Counted from the stretch's first letter, positions 17,346 through 26,719 are shown. The stretch: DNA of 64,000 nucleotides from Altererythrobacter sp. ZODW24 (GCF_003344885.1 NZ_CP031155.1:2198001-2262000), one strand, 5' to 3'. Numbers and translations are program-made. The notes: generated by a model from the sequence alone, not told the origin.

Positions 17346-19390
17346 CAATGAAACTGCCCCGTCTATTGGTCACCGCGATGGCTGCAATGCTCTCCGCTCC
17401 CGCTCTGGCCGGCACAGTATCCTCGCCCGATGGGCGGATTGTAGTGACGCTCGATGTTACTGGTGAGGGCGTTCCCTATTATTCGGTCGAACGTGACGGA
17501 AAGCCGGTCATCACTGACTCCAACCTCGGGTTCAACTTCACTGATGATGATCCGATGCGCCGTAATTTTACGGTTCAGACGCAGATTAGCCGCGAGAGCG
17601 AGCATCGCTGGGAACAACCATGGGGCGAGCGCCAATTTGTGGTCGATCATCACAAAGAACTGGCAGTGACCTACGCCGAAACGGACGAAACACCGCGCAC
17701 CATTACAGTGCGCATGCGCGTTTTCGACGAGGGCATCGGCTTTCGCTACGAATTCCCTGAACAACCCCATTTCCAGACAGCGAACATTGCCGAGGAATTG
17801 ACCGAGTTTAACATCGCCAGCGAGGGTACTGCTTGGTGGATTCCGGCAGGTGACTGGAACCGCTACGAATATATCTATTCCAAGACCCCGATCCGTGAAG
17901 TGTCCGTCGCTCATACGCCGATGACCATTCGGCTCGAGGATGGCACGCATCTCTCGTTCCACGAGGCGGCACTGGTTGATTATTCGGGCATGTGGCTGCG
18001 GCGAATGGACGGGCAGCGTTTCCGCGCTTCACTTGCCCCCAGTTCGCGCGGCGCCAAAGTGGTGCGCGACGCGCCCTTCGACACACCTTGGCGCACAATC
18101 CGCATTGGCGACGATGCGGCGGATCTGGTGGAAAATGATCTCGAACTGAACCTTAACGAGCCGAACAAGCTGGGTGATGTCAGCTATTTCGAACCGAACA
18201 AATATATCGGCATCTGGTGGGGCATGATCCGCGGCGACTGGAGCTGGGCACAGGGCGAAAACCACGGCGCCACGACCGAGCGCGCCAAGCAATATATCGA
18301 CTTTGCTGCCGAAAACGGTTTTCGCGGCGTGCTGATCGAGGGCTGGAATGTCGGCTGGGATGGGAACTGGTTCGGCAATGGCCGCGATTATAGCTTCACC
18401 CAGGCCTACCCCGATTTTGATCTGGAAGAAGTCACCAGCTATGCCGCCGAAAAGGGAGTGCATCTGGTCGGCCACCATGAAACGGGCGGCAACATCCAAG
18501 TGTATGAAGCCCAACTGGAAGACGCGATGGCGATGAACCAGCGGCTCGGCATCGATGTTATCAAGACCGGCTATGTCGCGGATGCGGGCGGGATTATCTC
18601 CTGCAATGCTGACATCAAGGACGAATGCGGTGAGGAAATTTTCGAATGGCATGATGGCCAGCGCATGGTTCAGCACCATCAAAGAGTGATCGAGGTTGCC
18701 GCCAAGCACAAAATCGCCATCAATCCGCACGAACCGATCAAGGATACTGGCCTACGCCGCACCTATCCCAATTGGGTCGCGCGTGAGGGCGCGCGCGGTC
18801 AGGAATATAACGCTTGGGCCAAGTTCGGTAGCGGTCCGGATCATGCCCCAACACTGGTCTACACGCGCATGCTGTCGGGCCCTATGGATTACACCCCCGG
18901 CGTGCTTGGTCTGGTCGGCGACAATGATATGCCGATGGCTTCGACCAAAGCGAAACAGCTTGGCCTCTACCTTGCGATTTACTCGCCGATTCAAATGGCA
19001 GCAGATTTCGTCGAGAGCCTTGAAGCGCACCCCAAGGAGCTTGAATTCATCCGCGCAGTCCCAGCCGACTGGGCCGAAAGCAAGCTGATTGCTGGTGAAG
19101 TGGGTGACTATGCAATCTTCGCCCGCAAAGACCGGAATAGCGCGGACTGGTATGTCGGCGGCGTGAATGACGCGACCGAGAGGACGTTAGAGTTGGCCTT
19201 CGATTTTCTCGAACCAGACACTGACTATCGCGCGACGATCTGGAAAGACGCTGAGGGCGCGACTTATCTCACCGATGCACGTCACAAAATCGCCTATGAC
19301 AGCAAGACCGTGAAGCGCGGCGATACGATGTCGCTGTGGCTAGCGCCGGGCGGCGGTGCTGCGATCCGGCTGGAACCCATCGCCAAGTGA
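17342..19390 (+). CDS. GH97 family alpha-glucosidase (SusB-like), exported
   Basis: This 682-residue glycoside hydrolase of family 97 has a signal peptide ending near APALAG (about residue 24), so it is periplasmic or outer-membrane associated. The N-terminal beta-sandwich begins GTVSSPDGRIVV; the (beta/alpha)8 barrel carries the blocks GHHETGG, NPHEP and REGARGQEYN. Their Glu residues match those that serve as base and acid in the inverting enzyme SusB of Bacteroides, so an inverting alpha-glucosidase is likely. The ATG overlaps the preceding stop in ATGA; a second ATG 6 bases in is equally possible. Together with the two GH13 enzymes it completes maltodextrin breakdown. Confidence 0.9.
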   Translation: MTMKLPRLLVTAMAAMLSAPALAGTVSSPDGRIVVTLDVTGEGVPYYSVERDGKPVITDSNLGFNFTDDDPMRRNFTVQTQISRESEHRWEQPWGERQFVVDHHKELAVTYAETDETPRTITVRMRVFDEGIGFRYEFPEQPHFQTANIAEELTEFNIASEGTAWWIPAGDWNRYEYIYSKTPIREVSVAHTPMTIRLEDGTHLSFHEAALVDYSGMWLRRMDGQRFRASLAPSSRGAKVVRDAPFDTPWRTIRIGDDAADLVENDLELNLNEPNKLGDVSYFEPNKYIGIWWGMIRGDWSWAQGENHGATTERAKQYIDFAAENGFRGVLIEGWNVGWDGNWFGNGRDYSFTQAYPDFDLEEVTSYAAEKGVHLVGHHETGGNIQVYEAQLEDAMAMNQRLGIDVIKTGYVADAGGIISCNADIKDECGEEIFEWHDGQRMVQHHQRVIEVAAKHKIAINPHEPIKDTGLRRTYPNWVAREGARGQEYNAWAKFGSGPDHAPTLVYTRMLSGPMDYTPGVLGLVGDNDMPMASTKAKQLGLYLAIYSPIQMAADFVESLEAHPKELEFIRAVPADWAESKLIAGEVGDYAIFARKDRNSADWYVGGVNDATERTLELAFDFLEPDTDYRATIWKDAEGATYLTDARHKIAYDSKTVKRGDTMSLWLAPGGGAAIRLEPIAK

Positions 19391-20865
19391 GCGATACGCC
19401 CACCCCGCCGAATGTCGTCGTACTCGGCGGCGGCAGTGCGGGCTGGATTACAGCCTGCCTATTGCATCAGGCATGGGGCCCAAAAGGCGGATCGGTCACG
19501 GTCGTCGAAAGCCCCGGCATCGGCATCATCGGAGTAGGCGAGGGTTCGACCCCGCAGCTTAAGGCGTTCTTCGACCAAATCGGTGTCGCAGAAAGCGAGT
19601 GGATGCCCGCCTGCGACGCGACCCATAAGCTAGGCATTCGCTTCACGGGATGGAGCGAACGCCCGGGATACGAAAGCTACTTCCACCCGTTCCCCGGGCC
19701 AGTTGACCAGCATAGCGAACCGGCATTCGTCCATAATGCGGCACTCGCTCGCCGCGGCATCGATGTGCCGGCCCACCCCGATGGCTATTACCTCGCGAGC
19801 CTGCTTGCCGGTGAAGGCAAGGGCCCGGAAGCAGCACCCACGTTCCCCTTCGCGCCCAGCTATGGCTATCACTTCGATGCGCACAAACTGGGCGCATTCC
19901 TGCGCGATCACGCGACTGCTAAGGGCGTGGTCCACTTGCCGCGCAAGGTCGATGAAGTCGAGCTGACCCCAGATGGCGACGTCGCAGCGCTCCTTTGCGA
20001 AGGTGGTGAGCGGATCGAAGGCGACATCTTCGTCGACTGTTCCGGCTTCCGCAGCATCATCGCGCAGCAAGCGATGGGCGAGCGCTTCATCCCATTTGGT
20101 GAAAATCTGTTCAATGATCGCGCCGTGGTGCTGCCAACCGAGCACGCCGGTCCTTGGAAGCCGCAGACCGAAAGCATCGCTATGAGCGCAGGCTGGCGCT
20201 GGGCGATTCCGCTCACGAGCCGCATCGGCAATGGATACGTCTACAGCTCGGCGCATATCTCGGACGATGATGCCGAGGCCGAACTACGCGCTGCCCTTGG
20301 CATGCAAGACAGCGATGTGGCCGCGCGCAAGCTGCATATGAAAGTCGGCCGGGTGGAGAACAGCTGGACCGGTAACTGCTTGGCAGCTGGCCTAGCGCAG
20401 GGTTTCATTGAACCCCTTGAGGCAACCGCGCTACACATCGTCATCGCGACAGCTTTGGAGTTTGTGCAGGCCTATGAAGCTGGTGGGTTCACCGCTCAAC
20501 ACCGTGACCAGTTCAACACAAATGCTGCCACACGCTATGAAGCAGTCCGCGACTATATTGTCGGTCATTACCGATTAAACCAGCGCAGCGACTCAGACTA
20601 TTGGCGCGCAAATGCGGCCAACCAGCGTCTGTCTGACGGTCTGAAGGCGATGATGACCGCATGGTTCACCCATGCCGATATGGCACAGACCAACGCCACC
20701 GCTTACGAAAACCCAGCCTACTCGAATGGCAGCTGGCATTGCCTATTCGCCGGATATGGCACATTCCCGCCGGTGGAGAAAATGCAAGCGGCACCGGCTG
20801 GCATCGCCTCCGCCGACAGCGAAGGCGTCGCGCGGATGCTCGCAGCTTGCGCGCTTAATTTTTGA
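19387..20865 (+). CDS. Flavin-dependent halogenase, last gene of the alpha-glucan operon
   Basis: This is a 492-residue halogenase starting at GTG (GTGA overlap with the GH97 stop). It has GGGSAGW (14-20), catalytic Lys81 in KLGIRF, the signature WRWAIP (270-275), and Glu345 in EPLEAT. The halide-binding stretch EST-G of PrnA is changed to EATA, and an insert follows the Lys block (PFPGPVDQHSEP). It belongs to a different branch from the halogenase at 12366. Activity is plausible, since both catalytic residues are kept. Its place at the end of the operon means two halogenases bracket three glycosidases. The substrate is unknown. Confidence 0.88.
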   Translation: MSDTPTPPNVVVLGGGSAGWITACLLHQAWGPKGGSVTVVESPGIGIIGVGEGSTPQLKAFFDQIGVAESEWMPACDATHKLGIRFTGWSERPGYESYFHPFPGPVDQHSEPAFVHNAALARRGIDVPAHPDGYYLASLLAGEGKGPEAAPTFPFAPSYGYHFDAHKLGAFLRDHATAKGVVHLPRKVDEVELTPDGDVAALLCEGGERIEGDIFVDCSGFRSIIAQQAMGERFIPFGENLFNDRAVVLPTEHAGPWKPQTESIAMSAGWRWAIPLTSRIGNGYVYSSAHISDDDAEAELRAALGMQDSDVAARKLHMKVGRVENSWTGNCLAAGLAQGFIEPLEATALHIVIATALEFVQAYEAGGFTAQHRDQFNTNAATRYEAVRDYIVGHYRLNQRSDSDYWRANAANQRLSDGLKAMMTAWFTHADMAQTNATAYENPAYSNGSWHCLFAGYGTFPPVEKMQAAPAGIASADSEGVARMLAACALNF

Positions 20866-21001
20866 TCATGCTCTAGGCGTTACAGTCTGATCCGGGGCTT
20901 TCTTAGACCCGAAAAAGGCGTCGGGAATTGGCCGTGATACAGGCGCAAAACTCGGCCAAGACTAAAGTCCGCAATTGGGTCGTTAGCGGACAGTCCCGAC
21001 C

Positions 21002-21637
21002 CTACTCCATCAGCTCCCGTACAAACGGGATCAGGCCCGTCTGCCGTGTCCGCTTCATCCGTTCGGCGTGCAGGATCTCGCGCACTTTTACGAAGCATTC
21101 GTCGACGTCGTCATTGATCACGACATAATCATACTCGGCCCAGTGGCTGATTTCGTCGCGAGCGCGTTTCATACGGCCGTCGATGACTTCAGCGCTGTCC
21201 AGCCCGCGCGTTTCCAGGCGGCTGCGTAATGCGGTCAAATTCGGGGGTAGCAGAAATACGCTGACGGCATCCTGTTGGTCTTTTTGATAGAGTTGCTGAG
21301 TGCCTTGCCAATCGATGTCGAACAGGAAGTCTTGTCCCTGCTTCAGGCCTTGGCGGATATATCCCTTCGGCGTGCCGTAGCGATTATCGAAGACATGCGC
21401 CCACTCGTAAAATTCGTCCTTCTCGACCATCTCATCGAACTGCGCATCGGATACGAAGTGATAGTCGATGCCGTTCACCTCGCCCTTGCGTGGCGGACGC
21501 GTGGTTGCGGAGACGGAGAGTTTGATCTCCTCGTCGGCCATCAGCAGTTTTTGCGACATAGTGGTTTTCCCCGCGCCCGAAGGGGAGGAAAGGATAAACA
21601 TCATCCCGCGACGGGAGAGAGTGCTTTGGTCAGTCAT
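21002..21637 (-). CDS. gmk: Guanylate kinase
   Basis: This is a 211-residue guanylate kinase that converts GMP and ATP to GDP and ADP in the cytoplasm. The P-loop SSPSGAGKT is at 17-25, the GMP-binding block SVSATTRPPRKGEVNG follows, and HYHFVS-like DYHFVSDAQF and the lid region VSVFLLPPN are all in the usual order. Length is normal for the family. Start is MTDQSTLS at 21637. It lies on the minus strand behind the halogenase operon, with a 136-base gap in which I see no gene. Confidence 0.96.
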   Translation of the reverse strand: MTDQSTLSRRGMMFILSSPSGAGKTTMSQKLLMADEEIKLSVSATTRPPRKGEVNGIDYHFVSDAQFDEMVEKDEFYEWAHVFDNRYGTPKGYIRQGLKQGQDFLFDIDWQGTQQLYQKDQQDAVSVFLLPPNLTALRSRLETRGLDSAEVIDGRMKRARDEISHWAEYDYVVINDDVDECFVKVREILHAERMKRTRQTGLIPFVRELME

Positions 21638-21694
21638 ACCCGCTCATGGGGCAATGATGGCGTACCAATCAAGAGTGCGGCGAAAACTGCTACC

Positions 21695-22105
21695 CTATTT
21701 GTCCCTGGAATTCTTGCGTGAAGGTTGTGAAGCAATCAGTCCGGCTTTGCGTTTGGCGCGCCTGCGTCTGACGAGCGTGCGCGCAATCAGTCCGCCGCCG
21801 ACCAGCACCGCTCCAGGTACCGATTTGGTCGCAATCCTGACGGCGCCAAAAGATACTGCTTTTGAAAGAAGGCCCGGTTTTTTGCCAGCATCTTTCAGTG
21901 TTTGCTGATCGAGCTTCGCACGCTGCAAGCCCCTACCCAGTGCGCTGCGCATGATTCGCTCACTGCCGCGCATCAAAACACCGCCGACGATGAGCTTGGT
22001 TGTTGTGCTGGCTTCGGGCCACGGATCGGCGTCCGAGTTGCCGGAAGGCGTACTTGCGGTATCGCCGACCTTTGCCTCTAACCCTGAATCTTTTCGCTTG
22101 GTCAA
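21695..22105 (-). CDS. Conserved-looking hypothetical protein, basic, possibly membrane-associated
   Basis: I do not recognise this 136-residue protein. It has an acidic, Ser/Thr-rich N-terminus, then a middle part with two glycine-rich hydrophobic stretches (STTTKLIVGGVLMRGS and SVPGAVLVGGGLIARTLV), and a very basic tail (RRRRAKRKAG). This pattern suggests a peripheral or hairpin-type membrane protein rather than a soluble enzyme. It lies between gmk and sspB on the same strand, with gaps of 57 and 45 bases, so it could be cotranscribed with them. Codon use looks like that of its neighbours, which supports a real gene. Confidence 0.7.
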   Translation of the reverse strand: MTKRKDSGLEAKVGDTASTPSGNSDADPWPEASTTTKLIVGGVLMRGSERIMRSALGRGLQRAKLDQQTLKDAGKKPGLLSKAVSFGAVRIATKSVPGAVLVGGGLIARTLVRRRRAKRKAGLIASQPSRKNSRDK

Positions 22106-22150
22106 TGTGGTCTCACCGGCCTGGCGCAGTGACGCATATGCGCGTCTGCG

Positions 22151-22654
22151 CTACTTCTTGCGGCCGAAATCGACCGTTACGACGTTTGATCCATCGTCTG
22201 CTCCTTCAACGGAGACTTCGCCGCCGGGTTCCGGCGCATCATTTTCCGCGTCGTCATGCGGTTCGGGCGCCATATCGGCGACTGTCGCCTGAAACTGGAG
22301 CCCGAAATCCACTGCCGGATCAACGAACGCCGTGATCGCGGAAAATGGAATTATGAGCAGTGAAGGGATCTGGTTGAAGCTAAGGCGAACCTGGAACCCG
22401 TCATCATCGACATTCAGATCAGAGAATTTGTTCTGCAGTACGATGGTCATTTCGTCGGGGAAACGCTCGGTCAGATGCGCCGGTATATCGACGCCGACCG
22501 CGCCTGTCTTGAACGTGATGTAGAAGTGGTGGTCGCCGGGCAGAGTGCTGCCACCGCGCTGGACTTCGCCCAGCACCCGGCCAACTACGGCCCGCAGGGC
22601 TTCCTGTACGATCTCGTCATAGGGGATCATGCTGTCGGGTGTATTGTCGCTCAT
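22151..22654 (-). CDS. sspB: SspB-family ClpXP adaptor (alphaproteobacterial type)
   Basis: This 167-residue protein matches SspB: an N-terminal substrate-binding fold (HHFYITFKTGAVGVDIPAHL, ERFPDEMTIVLQ, VRLSFNQIPSLLIIPFSAITAFVDP) and a long acidic linker ending in a short basic motif VVTVDFGRKK that in SspB docks on the ClpX N-domain. It tethers ssrA-tagged and other substrates to ClpXP in the cytoplasm. The tail motif and the linker are both preserved, so the protein looks functional. The gene is divergent from hisB, with about 100 bases between the starts. Confidence 0.92.
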   Translation of the reverse strand: MSDNTPDSMIPYDEIVQEALRAVVGRVLGEVQRGGSTLPGDHHFYITFKTGAVGVDIPAHLTERFPDEMTIVLQNKFSDLNVDDDGFQVRLSFNQIPSLLIIPFSAITAFVDPAVDFGLQFQATVADMAPEPHDDAENDAPEPGGEVSVEGADDGSNVVTVDFGRKK

Positions 22655-22757
22655 CGCCGCGACTCCTGACGTTCCCCCGCGCCTTGGTCAAGCGTGAAGC
22701 GCTGTTTTCCTACCCGAAATAGTTGCGCCACTGCGCTCCATCTTTATAGCGGCGGCC

Positions 22758-23351
22758 ATGCGTAGCGCGACAATCAATAGGGACACGACCGAGACGAAGA
22801 TCGCGGTCGAACTGAATCTGGACGGCACGGGAAAATACGATGTCAAAACCGGCATCGGCTTTCTCGACCATATGATCGAACAGTTTTCGCGCCATTCGCT
22901 GATTGATCTAAAGCTCCACGTCGACGGTGATTTGCACATCGACCAGCACCACACTGTGGAAGATAGCGCGCTGGCGCTGGGGCAGGCGCTGTCTGATGCC
23001 ATGGGCGATCGCGCCGGCATCGGGCGTTATGGCACCGCCTATTCACCCATGGATGAAACGCTGGCCCGTGTGGCGCTGGATATCTCCGGTCGCCCATATT
23101 TGGTGTGGAAAGCCGGGTTTTCGCAAATGCGGCTCGGCGAGATGGATACTGAGCTGATCGAGCACTGGTTCCATTCGGTTGCGCAGACCTGCGGTATCAC
23201 TCTGCATATCGAGCTGCTTTACGGACAGAATAACCACCACATCTGCGAGGCCATCTACAAGGGATTCGCCCGCGCCATGCGCACCGCTGTCGAAATTGAC
23301 CCTCGCAAGGGCGGGGCCGTGCCCTCGACCAAGGGTACGTTAGGTGGCTGA
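22758..23351 (+). CDS. hisB: Imidazoleglycerol-phosphate dehydratase
   Basis: HisB dehydrates imidazoleglycerol phosphate to imidazoleacetol phosphate in histidine biosynthesis. This 197-residue protein is the stand-alone dehydratase (no phosphatase domain). The metal-binding His/Glu clusters are present: [31 protein letters not shown], then [11 protein letters not shown] and [20 protein letters not shown]. It is the first gene of the his operon and overlaps hisH by 8 bases. Confidence 0.97.
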   Translation: MRSATINRDTTETKIAVELNLDGTGKYDVKTGIGFLDHMIEQFSRHSLIDLKLHVDGDLHIDQHHTVEDSALALGQALSDAMGDRAGIGRYGTAYSPMDETLARVALDISGRPYLVWKAGFSQMRLGEMDTELIEHWFHSVAQTCGITLHIELLYGQNNHHICEAIYKGFARAMRTAVEIDPRKGGAVPSTKGTLGG

Positions 23352-23970
23352 AACCGTCGCGCTAGTGGATTACGGCGCGGGCAACCTTCATTCGGTTCAC
23401 AATGCGCTGAAGGCTGCTGGTGCGCCGCATGTCGAAGTCACTTCAGACCCCAATGTAGTGCGCGCTGCGGACCGTATCGTGCTGCCCGGTGTTGGCTCCT
23501 TCAAAGCCTGCGCCGAGGGGCTTCGCGCTGTTGACGGCATGATCGAGGCGATGGCCGAACGAGTGCATGTGGGCGGCGCGCCGTTTCTCGGAATTTGTGT
23601 CGGCATGCAATTGCTTGCAACGCGCGGCGTTGAACATGGCCTAACGGCTGGGCTGGATTGGATCGGCGGCGAAGTTCGTCCTATCGAGATTACCGACCCT
23701 GCGATCAAAGTGCCGCATATGGGCTGGAACGATGTGGCACTATCCGCCCATGCTGATGCGAGCCTGATTGAACCGGGCGAGGCTTATTTCCTGCATTCCT
23801 ACCATTTTGCCTGCGATACTGGCGAACACGTCGCCGCTATGACCGATCACGGTGGCGGGCTTGTTGCGGCGGTCGAGAAAGACAATGTGGTAGGCGTGCA
23901 ATTTCATCCTGAGAAAAGTCAGGCTTACGGCTTGGCGCTTCTCGCCAACTTTCTGGAGTGGCGACCTTGA
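23344..23970 (+). CDS. hisH: Imidazole glycerol phosphate synthase, glutaminase subunit
   Basis: HisH releases ammonia from glutamine and feeds it to HisF. This 208-residue class I amidotransferase has the nucleophile Cys in GICVGMQ and the His-Glu pair in FHPEKS. It starts at GTG inside the end of hisB and ends overlapping hisA, which indicates translational coupling through the operon. The partner gene hisF is two genes downstream (24973). Confidence 0.96.
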   Translation: MAETVALVDYGAGNLHSVHNALKAAGAPHVEVTSDPNVVRAADRIVLPGVGSFKACAEGLRAVDGMIEAMAERVHVGGAPFLGICVGMQLLATRGVEHGLTAGLDWIGGEVRPIEITDPAIKVPHMGWNDVALSAHADASLIEPGEAYFLHSYHFACDTGEHVAAMTDHGGGLVAAVEKDNVVGVQFHPEKSQAYGLALLANFLEWRP

Positions 23971-24695
23971 TCGTATTTCCCGCAATTGACCTTAAAGAAG
24001 GTCAGGTCGTGCGCCTCGCAGAAGGCGATATGGACCGCGCAACCGTCTATGGTGATGATCCGGCCGCACAGGCGATGCTTTTCGCCGAGGCAGGTGCGCA
24101 GCATTTGCACGTTGTCGATCTGGATGGTGCCTTTGCTGGAGAAAGTCGCAACCGCGGGGCAGTTGAGCAGATTGTCGAGCAGTTCCCCGGCCACGTGCAG
24201 CTGGGGGGCGGTATCCGCAATCGTGAAGCGGTCGAAGGCTGGTTCGATCTTGGCGTGGCGCGCATCGTGATCGGAACCGCTGCTTTGAAGGACCCCGAGT
24301 TTGTCAAAGACATGGCCCGTGAATTCGAAGGCGGCATTGTGGTCGCAGTCGATGCGCGCGACGGGATGGTTGCAACCGAGGGCTGGGCCGAAGTGTCGAA
24401 CGTTTCCATCGTCGACATGGCCCGCCGGTTCGAAGATGCGGGCGTCGCCAGCCTGCTGTTCACCGACATCGGGCGCGACGGACTGCTCAAAGGCTGCAAT
24501 ATTGACGCAACGGTCGAGCTGGCGCAGCGCACTGACTTGCCCGTGATTGCTAGCGGCGGCGTGAAGGGGCTCGACGACATCCATATCCTTTCCATGCAGG
24601 CATCGCAGGGGATCGAGGGCGTAATTACGGGCCGGGCGCTGTATGACGGGCGACTGGATTTGGCGGCGGCCTTGGCAATGGCTGCGCGGGCGTGA
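23967..24695 (+). CDS. hisA: ProFAR isomerase
   Basis: HisA isomerises the ribose of ProFAR to PRFAR in histidine biosynthesis. It is a half-repeat (beta/alpha)8 barrel: the first catalytic Asp is in FPAIDL, the second half contains VAVDARDG and ITGRALYDG phosphate-binding blocks. I choose the TTG at 23967 (TTGA overlap with the hisH stop) because GGAG lies 8 bases before it and MIVFPAIDL is the usual HisA start. A GTG at 23958 would add three residues but would overlap that ribosome site. Confidence 0.95.
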   Translation: MIVFPAIDLKEGQVVRLAEGDMDRATVYGDDPAAQAMLFAEAGAQHLHVVDLDGAFAGESRNRGAVEQIVEQFPGHVQLGGGIRNREAVEGWFDLGVARIVIGTAALKDPEFVKDMAREFEGGIVVAVDARDGMVATEGWAEVSNVSIVDMARRFEDAGVASLLFTDIGRDGLLKGCNIDATVELAQRTDLPVIASGGVKGLDDIHILSMQASQGIEGVITGRALYDGRLDLAAALAMAARA

Positions 24696-24976
24696 AGGTT
24701 TGGGCGTTTCTGACGCCGGTTCTTTGGTTCGCTGTGCTTTCGAAAATGGAATCAATTTCTATGGGAGCTACCGCTGGGTTCGTATCCATGATCGCGGGGG
24801 GCTTAGCCTTTTTCATAGCAAATCGGCTTTGGCAAAGAAGAGCCGTTGCTGTTGGTTATGTTTTTGCATTGATTTCGCCGGTCATAGTCGCTGCGATATC
24901 CGTATTCCTGTTCAAACCCGCGAGCCCGGACTGTCTGGCCACGTCTTGCGTATTTGTGTTGGAAGCTATCGAATGA
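24692..24976 (+). CDS. Small membrane protein inserted between hisA and hisF
   Basis: I do not recognise this 94-residue protein. It has three hydrophobic segments (residues about 1-20, 23-45 and 51-73) separated by short loops, one with Arg-Arg (WQRRAV), and a C-terminal tail with two Cys. It starts at GTG in a GTGA overlap with the hisA stop, and its own stop overlaps the hisF ATG. Such tight coupling on both sides argues for a real gene. Nothing links it to histidine synthesis. It may simply have been captured by the operon. Confidence 0.72.
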   Translation: MKVWAFLTPVLWFAVLSKMESISMGATAGFVSMIAGGLAFFIANRLWQRRAVAVGYVFALISPVIVAAISVFLFKPASPDCLATSCVFVLEAIE

Positions 24977-25731
24977 CAGTCCGCATCCGCGTCATCCCCT
25001 GCCTCGACGTTGCCGAAGGGCGCGTGGTGAAGGGCGTCAATTTTGTCGATCTGATCGACGCTGGCGACCCTGTCGAACAAGCGCGCGCCTATGACGCCGC
25101 TGGTGCGGACGAGCTCTGCTTCCTCGATATTTCTGCGACCCACGAGGGGCGCGGCACCTTGCTAGACATTGTCAGCCGCACGGCAGCCGTATGTTTTATG
25201 CCTCTGACCGTAGGCGGCGGTGTGCGTTCGGCGGAAGATGCACGCGCGCTTTTGCTCGCCGGTGCGGACAAGGTGGCAGTCAATTCAGCCGCAGTCGCGC
25301 GTCCCGAACTAGTCGCTGAAATTGCTGCAAAGTTCGGCAGCCAATGTGTTGTCGCCTCGATCGATGCGCGCCGGGTTGACGACCATTGGGAAATTTTCAC
25401 CCACGGTGGCCGCAAACCTACGGGAATTGATGCTGTGGAATATGCCGTCAAAATCGCCGAGCTTGGCGCGGGCGAATTGCTCGTAACCTCAATGGACGGC
25501 GACGGCACGCAGGCCGGGTATGACCTCGAGCTAACGCGCACCATTGCCGACAAGGTTTCCATTCCGGTGATCGCCAGCGGCGGTGTCGGTACCCTTGATC
25601 ATTTAGTTGACGGCGTGAAGCAGGGCCATGCCAGTGCAGTGTTGGCGGCGTCGATCTTCCATTTTGGTACTCACTCGATTGCCGATGCGCATCAGGCCTT
25701 GCGCGCCGCTGGATTGCCCGCGCGAGGGTGA
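24973..25731 (+). CDS. hisF: Imidazole glycerol phosphate synthase, cyclase subunit
   Basis: HisF cyclises PRFAR with ammonia from HisH to give imidazoleglycerol phosphate and AICAR. This 252-residue (beta/alpha)8 barrel has the catalytic Asp in IPCLDV (Asp11 of the family) and the second Asp in TSMDGDGT. The phosphate sites VGGGVRS and ASGGVGT are intact. Start is the ATG overlapping the stop of the small membrane protein gene; the frame is open further up, but only through that gene. Confidence 0.96.
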   Translation: MTVRIRVIPCLDVAEGRVVKGVNFVDLIDAGDPVEQARAYDAAGADELCFLDISATHEGRGTLLDIVSRTAAVCFMPLTVGGGVRSAEDARALLLAGADKVAVNSAAVARPELVAEIAAKFGSQCVVASIDARRVDDHWEIFTHGGRKPTGIDAVEYAVKIAELGAGELLVTSMDGDGTQAGYDLELTRTIADKVSIPVIASGGVGTLDHLVDGVKQGHASAVLAASIFHFGTHSIADAHQALRAAGLPARG

Positions 25732-25819
25732 ACTTCTTGGTTAATTTCTGAGTCCCGATCCGGCACGGCTCCCAGATTGATCTTTTGCATTGCAGCATTT
25801 GCCCGCAGAGCGCTGGGCA

Positions 25820-25996
25820 ATGAGCATTTCGGCCACTCTTTCCTCGGCATTGAACCGACTGCCTGACCTTGTTGCGATACAAGTTCCGGAGCCGAGCAAT
25901 CTCGCGCTCTTCGCAATGGGCATCGTCGGCGTGATGCTGGGCCGCCGTGTCGCGCGCAAACCAAAGAATGCGGATCAGGCTAACAGCCAGGATTGA
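25820..25996 (+). CDS. Mini-protein consisting mainly of a PEP-CTERM sorting signal
   Basis: This small frame ends with a textbook PEP-CTERM tail: VPEPSNLALFA, a hydrophobic stretch (GIVGVMLG) and a basic end (RRVARKPK). In PEP-CTERM proteins this tail is recognised and cut by an exosortase. Here the whole product is 58 residues from the ATG at 25820 (68 from a TTG at 25790), with only about 20 residues before the signal and no obvious N-terminal signal peptide. It sits between hisF and hisE on the same strand. It could be a tiny exported protein, a remnant of a larger one, or a chance match; the three-part pattern makes chance less likely. Confidence 0.6.
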   Translation: MSISATLSSALNRLPDLVAIQVPEPSNLALFAMGIVGVMLGRRVARKPKNADQANSQD

Positions 25997-26016
25997 CCCC
26001 GCCGCGCCTGCATTCC

Positions 26017-26352
26017 ATGACGATGACCATGGAAACACTTACCCGTCTCGAAGAAACGATCCGTTCCCGCCGCGCGGCTGGCGGACCCGACAGCTATGTG
26101 GCGCAGCTCAACAATCGCGGTCTGCCGGTGATCGCACGCAAACTGGGTGAGGAAGCGACCGAGACGATTGTCGCCGCCCTGTCCGGCTCGAACGAAGAGC
26201 TCACCGGCGAAGCGGCTGACTTGCTATTCCACCTGACCGTCTTGCTCGACAATATGGGCGTACCGCTGGCTGATGTCATGGCGGAACTGGAGCGGCGCGA
26301 AGGAACCTCGGGCATTGCCGAAAAAGCTGCGAGGACAACTGATGCCGATTGA
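26017..26352 (+). CDS. hisE: Phosphoribosyl-ATP diphosphatase
   Basis: HisE hydrolyses phosphoribosyl-ATP to phosphoribosyl-AMP and diphosphate, the second histidine step. About 111 residues, all helical MazG-like fold: ARKLGEEATETIVAAL and GEAADLLFHLTVLL carry the metal-binding Glu and Asp residues. Three in-frame ATGs lie at 26017, 26023 and 26029; none has a clear ribosome site, so the exact start is open. Its end overlaps the HIT gene by 11 bases. Confidence 0.93.
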   Translation: MTMTMETLTRLEETIRSRRAAGGPDSYVAQLNNRGLPVIARKLGEEATETIVAALSGSNEELTGEAADLLFHLTVLLDNMGVPLADVMAELERREGTSGIAEKAARTTDAD

Positions 26353-26719
26353 TCCAACCCAGCCTTATGATGATCAGAACTTATTCGCGAAGATTCTACG
26401 CGACGAAATTCCGTCGACTAAAATCTACGAGGACGAATGGGCCTATGCCTTCCCGGATATCAATCCGCAGGCAAAGCTGCATGTGCTGGTAATTCCCAAG
26501 GGGCCGTACGTGAGCTGGGATGACTTTTCAGCCAAGGCATCCGCAGATGAAATCGCCGGTTTCATTCGCGCGGTCGGCAATGTCGCACGGGAACACGGGC
26601 TGGTTGAACCGGGATATCGGTTGCTCGCCAATATCGGGGCGCATGGCGGCCAAGAAGTGCCGCATTTGCATGTTCACCTGTTCGGCGGGCAGCATTTGGG
26701 ACCCATGATCCTTCGATAG
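26342..26719 (+). CDS. HIT-family nucleotide-binding hydrolase
   Basis: This 125-residue protein has the histidine triad HLHVHLF near the end, plus the HIT family blocks (IPSTKIYEDEWAYAFPDINPQAKLHV split by the usual strand pattern, and LLANIGAHGGQEVPHLH). HIT hydrolases of the Hint branch cleave nucleoside phosphoramidates and related adenylates. It starts inside the end of hisE and is the last gene of the his cluster. A HIT gene after hisE is a common alphaproteobacterial arrangement. Confidence 0.93.
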   Translation: MPIDPTQPYDDQNLFAKILRDEIPSTKIYEDEWAYAFPDINPQAKLHVLVIPKGPYVSWDDFSAKASADEIAGFIRAVGNVAREHGLVEPGYRLLANIGAHGGQEVPHLHVHLFGGQHLGPMILR

